The notes beneath the pieces are model-generated. The model saw only the letters and a program-made list of their open reading frames with translations, did not search any database and was not told the DNA's origin. From the NCBI RefSeq assembly GCF_021341785.1, contig NZ_JAJTTF010000008.1, positions 1-64,000 on the forward strand: a stretch of DNA of 64,000 nt. The letters run 5' to 3'. The stretch is from Microbacterium sp. Au-Mic1. Its GTDB lineage: Bacteria > Actinomycetota > Actinomycetes > Actinomycetales > Microbacteriaceae. Of this stretch, positions 61,052 to 64,000 are shown piece by piece; within the stretch, counting starts at the first letter, position 1; the number at the start of each line of letters is the position of its first letter. The position numbers and the translations under genes are program-made.

Positions 61052-61882
61052 TCAGGCGGAGACGGCGCGCTGGATGAGGCGGTCGAAGACCCGCGTGGGC
61101 AGGATCCGGCGCGCGAGTACGAGCGGCTTCGCACCGAACCCGATGCGATAGCGAGGGCGCGGACGCCGCGCCGTCGCCGCCCTCACGATCGCCCGTGCGA
61201 CGACATCGGGCGAGGAGGTCAGACGAGCATCCGGGCGCGAGCTGTTGCCGAGGGCGTTCGCGACCGCCTCCGCCTGCGCCCGGTACGGACCGTCGCCGGA
61301 GGTCTCGAGCACGGTGGCCGCGGCGATCGCGCCCCACTCGGTGCGGATGGATCCAGGCTGAACCACGACGACGTCGATGCCGAACGGCCCGAGCTCCATG
61401 CGCAGCGCGTCGCTGATCGCCTCGACCGCGTACTTGCTGGCGTGGTACCAGGCTCCGAGCGGTGTCGTGAAGTTCCCGCCCATCGAGGAGATGTTGATGA
61501 TCGTCCCGCTGCGCTGGGCGCGCAGCTGCGGCAGCACGAGCCGCGCCATCCGGGCGAGGCCCAGCACGTTCACGTCGAGTTGCGCCTGCGCCTCGGCGAG
61601 CGGCACGTCCTCCAGCGCACCGTACGATCCATAACCCGCATTGTTCACCAGGACGTCGATCCGCCCCTGCTCGGCGAGGATCCGCTCGACCGCGACGCGC
61701 GCGGAGGCGTCATCGGTCACGTCGAGGGCGATCGTGCGGATGCCCGCCCGCTCCAGCCCGGCCATCCGGTCCACCCGTCGCGCGGCCGCGTAGACGATGA
61801 ACCCGGCGTCCTTCAAGTGGCGCGCGGCGGACTCCCCGATTCCGGACGAGGCCCCCGTGACCAGTGCGACCTTTGCTCCCAT
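61052..61882 (-). CDS. Short-chain dehydrogenase/reductase
   Basis: The 276-residue classical SDR has the cofactor motif VTGASSGIGESAARHL, NNAGYGSYGALED, and catalytic Ser/Tyr/Lys in NISSMGG and WYHASKYAVEAIS, then VQPGSIRTEW. The Arg in RRVDRM after beta-2 suggests NADP(H). The ATG at 61882 follows a GGGAGAA site; the longer upstream frame overlaps the promoter. A TTGACA (-35), 17 bp, TATCTT (-10) promoter lies at 61965-61937 on the minus strand, covered by inverted repeats that the divergent TetR protein likely binds. The substrate is unknown. Confidence 0.92.
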   Translation of the reverse strand: MGAKVALVTGASSGIGESAARHLKDAGFIVYAAARRVDRMAGLERAGIRTIALDVTDDASARVAVERILAEQGRIDVLVNNAGYGSYGALEDVPLAEAQAQLDVNVLGLARMARLVLPQLRAQRSGTIINISSMGGNFTTPLGAWYHASKYAVEAISDALRMELGPFGIDVVVVQPGSIRTEWGAIAAATVLETSGDGPYRAQAEAVANALGNSSRPDARLTSSPDVVARAIVRAATARRPRPRYRIGFGAKPLVLARRILPTRVFDRLIQRAVSA

Positions 61883-61921
61883 GGCGACTTCTCCCGCTCT
61901 CCTCGCGTCCGCGTTCGTATC

Positions 61922-61986
61922 GGACCGATGGTCTCTAAGATAAAGAACCATTGGTCCCTTGTCAAGAGACCGCCAGTCTGTAGAAT
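61922..61986. promoter_or_regulatory. Overlapping divergent promoters and TetR operator
   Basis: Minus strand (SDR): -35 TTGACA at 61965-61960, -10 TATCTT at 61942-61937. Plus strand (tetR): -35 TTGTCA at 61959-61964, 16 bp, -10 TAGAAT at 61981-61986, six bases before the ATG. Inverted repeats GGACCGATGGT/ACCATTGGTCC (61922-61957, one mismatch) and GGTCTCT/AGAGACC (61930-61971) span both. Confidence 0.75.
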
Positions 61987-61992
61987 CGCGGG

Positions 61993-62661
61993 ATGACCAC
62001 GTTCCAGCGCGCGCGCACCGAGGAGCAGCGTGAGGTCCGGCGGCGGGCGATCCTCGACACCGCCGCCGCGATGCTCACGGAACTACCCCTGGCCGACGTG
62101 AGCCTGAACGAGCTGAGCCGCCGCGTGGGCCTGGCCAAGTCGAACGTGCTGCGCTATTTCGAGTCGAGGGAGGCGGTGCTCCTCGACCTGCTGGGCGAGC
62201 AGGCGGCGGAGCTGTTCGCCGAGGTGCACGCCTCGCTCCCGGGAGCGATCGACGCCCGCGACGACGTCCGCCGCCGTGTCGCCGCCACGGCGTCCGTGCT
62301 CGCATCCGCCTTCGCCCGGCACGAGATGCTCTGCGAGCTCATCGCCGCGCAGGCCGGGGTCCTGGAGCACAACGTCACCACCGACACGATCGTCAGGTTC
62401 AAGCGGAACGGCTATGAAGCACTCGCGCGCTTCGGCGCACTGGTGCGTCAGGTGATCCCGGAGCTGACCGAGCCGCAGGCGGACGAGGCGGCGCGATCGA
62501 TCCTGATCGCCGTGGGCGGGTACTGGACGCACACGCATCCGCCCCAGGCCGTGCACGACGCCTACGCGCTCGACGCGACGCTGGTGTTCCTCCCCGAGCA
62601 GTTCCAGGGATCCCTCGCCCGGATCATCGAGGTGCTGATCCTCGGGACGCTCGCCGCCTGA
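61993..62661 (+). CDS. TetR family regulator (divergent from SDR)
   Basis: The 222-residue protein has a TetR DNA-binding domain (RRAILDTAAAMLTELPLADVSLNELSRRVGLAKSNVLRYFESRE, key RRVGLAKSNVLRYFESRE) and a C-terminal ligand domain with YWTHTHPPQAVHDAY. The C-terminal part resembles the TetR_C_17 type that often controls an adjacent reductase. The ATG lies 6 bp after TAGAAT, suggesting leaderless transcription. It probably represses its own gene and the SDR gene through the inverted repeats between them. Confidence 0.9.
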   Translation: MTTFQRARTEEQREVRRRAILDTAAAMLTELPLADVSLNELSRRVGLAKSNVLRYFESREAVLLDLLGEQAAELFAEVHASLPGAIDARDDVRRRVAATASVLASAFARHEMLCELIAAQAGVLEHNVTTDTIVRFKRNGYEALARFGALVRQVIPELTEPQADEAARSILIAVGGYWTHTHPPQAVHDAYALDATLVFLPEQFQGSLARIIEVLILGTLAA

Positions 62662-62690
62662 CGTTCGCCGCCTGACGCACGCGGCCGGCC

Positions 62691-64000
62691 TCAGCGAATC
62701 CGCTGGGCGACGGCGGCCTCCGTGCGGCTGGAGACTCCGAGCTTGCGCAGGATCGCGGAGACGTGCACGCTCGCGGTCTTGCCGCTGATGAACAGCCGCT
62801 CGCCGATCTGACGGTTGCTGAGCCCCTCGGCGATGAGGTCGAGCACCTGCTGCTCGCGCGCCGTGAGCTCGATGCTCTCCGCGGTGTGCGCACCGCGCGT
62901 CGCGGCGCGGTTGAGCCCCGCCGCGTCCATGAACTCCGTGGTGCGGCGGCGCAGCCGGTCGTGGCCCAGCCCCTCCGCGATCGCGGCAGCCTCGGTCACC
63001 AGCTCGACGGCGGTCGTCCTGTCGCCCTCCGCCACGAGCACTCGGGCGCGCTCCAGCCGGACGAGCGGGCGGAAGACAGCGGGCACGTCCTCACCGTCGA
63101 CGAGCACGACGGCCGCCTCGAGCCGTTCCGGATCCGCGTCCAGCAGAGCCGTGAGCACGGCGGCCCAGTGCGGGTGCTGCAGCTCGGCGGGCAGGGAGAG
63201 CCATCGTGTGCGCACGAGCTCGGCCGTCGCGTCGGCGAGCGCGCCGTGTCCGTCGGCGCGGAGGTCGGCGACGACCCGCCCGCCCTCGAGCAGGATCCGC
63301 CCCATCAGGGCGAGCCGCTGACCCGGATCCTCGATCACGATGCGCAGCTCCGCGGCGGCGCGTACCGAGTCGCCGAGTCCGAGGGCGATGAGGATCTCGA
63401 CGTCGTGCAGCGAGTACCAGACCTGCCGCTCCACGGCCGCGACGCCCTCGGCGATCGAGCGCCACTCGCCGAGCACACGGACGGCCTCGTCCATCTCGCC
63501 GCGCCAGGCCAGCGCCCGGATCCGCGACATCGTCGAGTACATCCGGAAGACCTGCAGCGTGCGCACGGCGAGGTCCCGCGCGGAGATCTCCTCCACCCGG
63601 TCGATCTCGCCGAGCTCGAGGAGGGGTTCGACCATGTTGTGCGACAGGATCGCACCGGTCGACCGCTCGACGCCGAGCGTCCGCGAATGCGCGACACCGG
63701 CCTCGGCCACCTCGACCGCCTCACGGAAGCGGCCGAGCATGTTGAGGCTGTCGGCGTAGTTGACGCGATAGCGCAGCTGGGCGTCGTGATCGGCCGCGTG
63801 CTCCCAGGACAGTCGGAAATCGGCGAGACCGGCAGCGACCTCTCCGAGATGGATCCGGCTGCAGCCGCGCAGATTCGCGGCGACGGACATCACGTTGTCG
63901 AAGCCGATCGACTCCGCCAGCCGGAACGCCTCGTCAGCGGTCGCGACGGCGTCCTCCAGCCGTGCGCCGATGAGGTAGCGGCCCGCGAGATAGCCGAGCA
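62691..64000 (-). CDS. LuxR-family transcriptional regulator, C-terminal part
   Basis: The open frame continues past the right edge, so the N-terminus is missing; at least 436 residues are visible. The C-terminal LuxR/GerE helix-turn-helix is complete: LTAREQQVLDLIAEGLSNRQIGERLFISGKTASVHVSAILRKLGVSSRTEA (key RQIGERLFISGKTASVHVS). The rest is a helical TPR-like region. This fits large LAL-type regulators (AAA ATPase - TPR - LuxR), but the ATPase end is out of view. It is convergent with the TetR gene, 29 bp apart. Confidence 0.85.
   Translation of the reverse strand, partial: LGYLAGRYLIGARLEDAVATADEAFRLAESIGFDNVMSVAANLRGCSRIHLGEVAAGLADFRLSWEHAADHDAQLRYRVNYADSLNMLGRFREAVEVAEAGVAHSRTLGVERSTGAILSHNMVEPLLELGEIDRVEEISARDLAVRTLQVFRMYSTMSRIRALAWRGEMDEAVRVLGEWRSIAEGVAAVERQVWYSLHDVEILIALGLGDSVRAAAELRIVIEDPGQRLALMGRILLEGGRVVADLRADGHGALADATAELVRTRWLSLPAELQHPHWAAVLTALLDADPERLEAAVVLVDGEDVPAVFRPLVRLERARVLVAEGDRTTAVELVTEAAAIAEGLGHDRLRRRTTEFMDAAGLNRAATRGAHTAESIELTAREQQVLDLIAEGLSNRQIGERLFISGKTASVHVSAILRKLGVSSRTEAAVAQRIR

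Noticed and set aside
1..64000. CRISPR arrays, tRNA or rRNA genes, insertion sequences, phage or integrase genes
   Set aside because: I looked on both strands and saw no spaced direct repeats, no cloverleaf-type sequence, and no transposase or integrase motifs.

Overview
The window is about 70% GC, with tightly packed genes, many 4-bp ATGA or GTGA stop/start overlaps, GTG starts, and -10 boxes of the TANNNT type placed directly in front of start codons. Gene content (sugar ABC importers with no ATPase of their own, a SpaA-type sortase pilus, a DtxR/IdeR-like box, kdpFABC-DE) and codon bias point to an actinobacterium of the order Micrococcales, probably Microbacteriaceae and perhaps Microbacterium. 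The genus is inferred from general knowledge, not from a marker gene.

Layout. (1) 1-17353 is a carbohydrate-use island. A GH42 beta-galactosidase is translationally coupled to a divergent split glycine dehydrogenase pair (gcvPA/gcvPB), followed by the first codons of an NAD-kinase-like gene. A GntR regulator diverges from them. Two complete SBP/permease sugar importers, a GH63-like hydrolase, a 2-hydroxyacid dehydrogenase and a GH13 alpha-glucosidase follow. One TGTATACAG-type box precedes the GH42 operon and each of the two importer operons, which suggests one regulon. (2) 17520-28806 holds an MFS exporter, a peptide-type (Opp/Dpp) importer operon ending in a GH3 beta-glucosidase and probably serving oligosaccharides, its divergent TetR regulator, and an M20 amidohydrolase. 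(3) 28775-33773 is a pilus operon: tip protein, backbone pilin, class C sortase. (4) 34224-42778 carries an ABC-2 exporter, a small alarmone synthetase, a KimA-like potassium transporter, a COG4705 membrane protein, a DedA protein and a two-component system. (5) 43021-51342 is kdpFABCDE, preceded by a 27-codon membrane mini-gene. (6) 51487-55560 is an APC permease / double-UspA / CrtI-like oxidoreductase operon behind a structured leader. (7) 55733-60887 is an iron-siderophore import locus with a DtxR-type box. (8) 61052-64000 holds an SDR/TetR pair with overlapping divergent promoters and a LuxR-type regulator that runs off the window.

The most unusual structure is a set of short palindromic repeat families scattered between genes. 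Copies of two families also lie in frame inside coding sequence: a roughly 106-bp element inside kdpB and a 73-bp element inside kdpD. The same elements recur in intergenic DNA at 17.4, 55.6 and 60.9 kb. A degenerate third element appears to form the C-terminal tail of KdpD. Separately, the palindrome GGATCC is strikingly [15 protein letters not shown] throughout the window. No rRNA, tRNA, CRISPR array, transposase or phage gene was seen.
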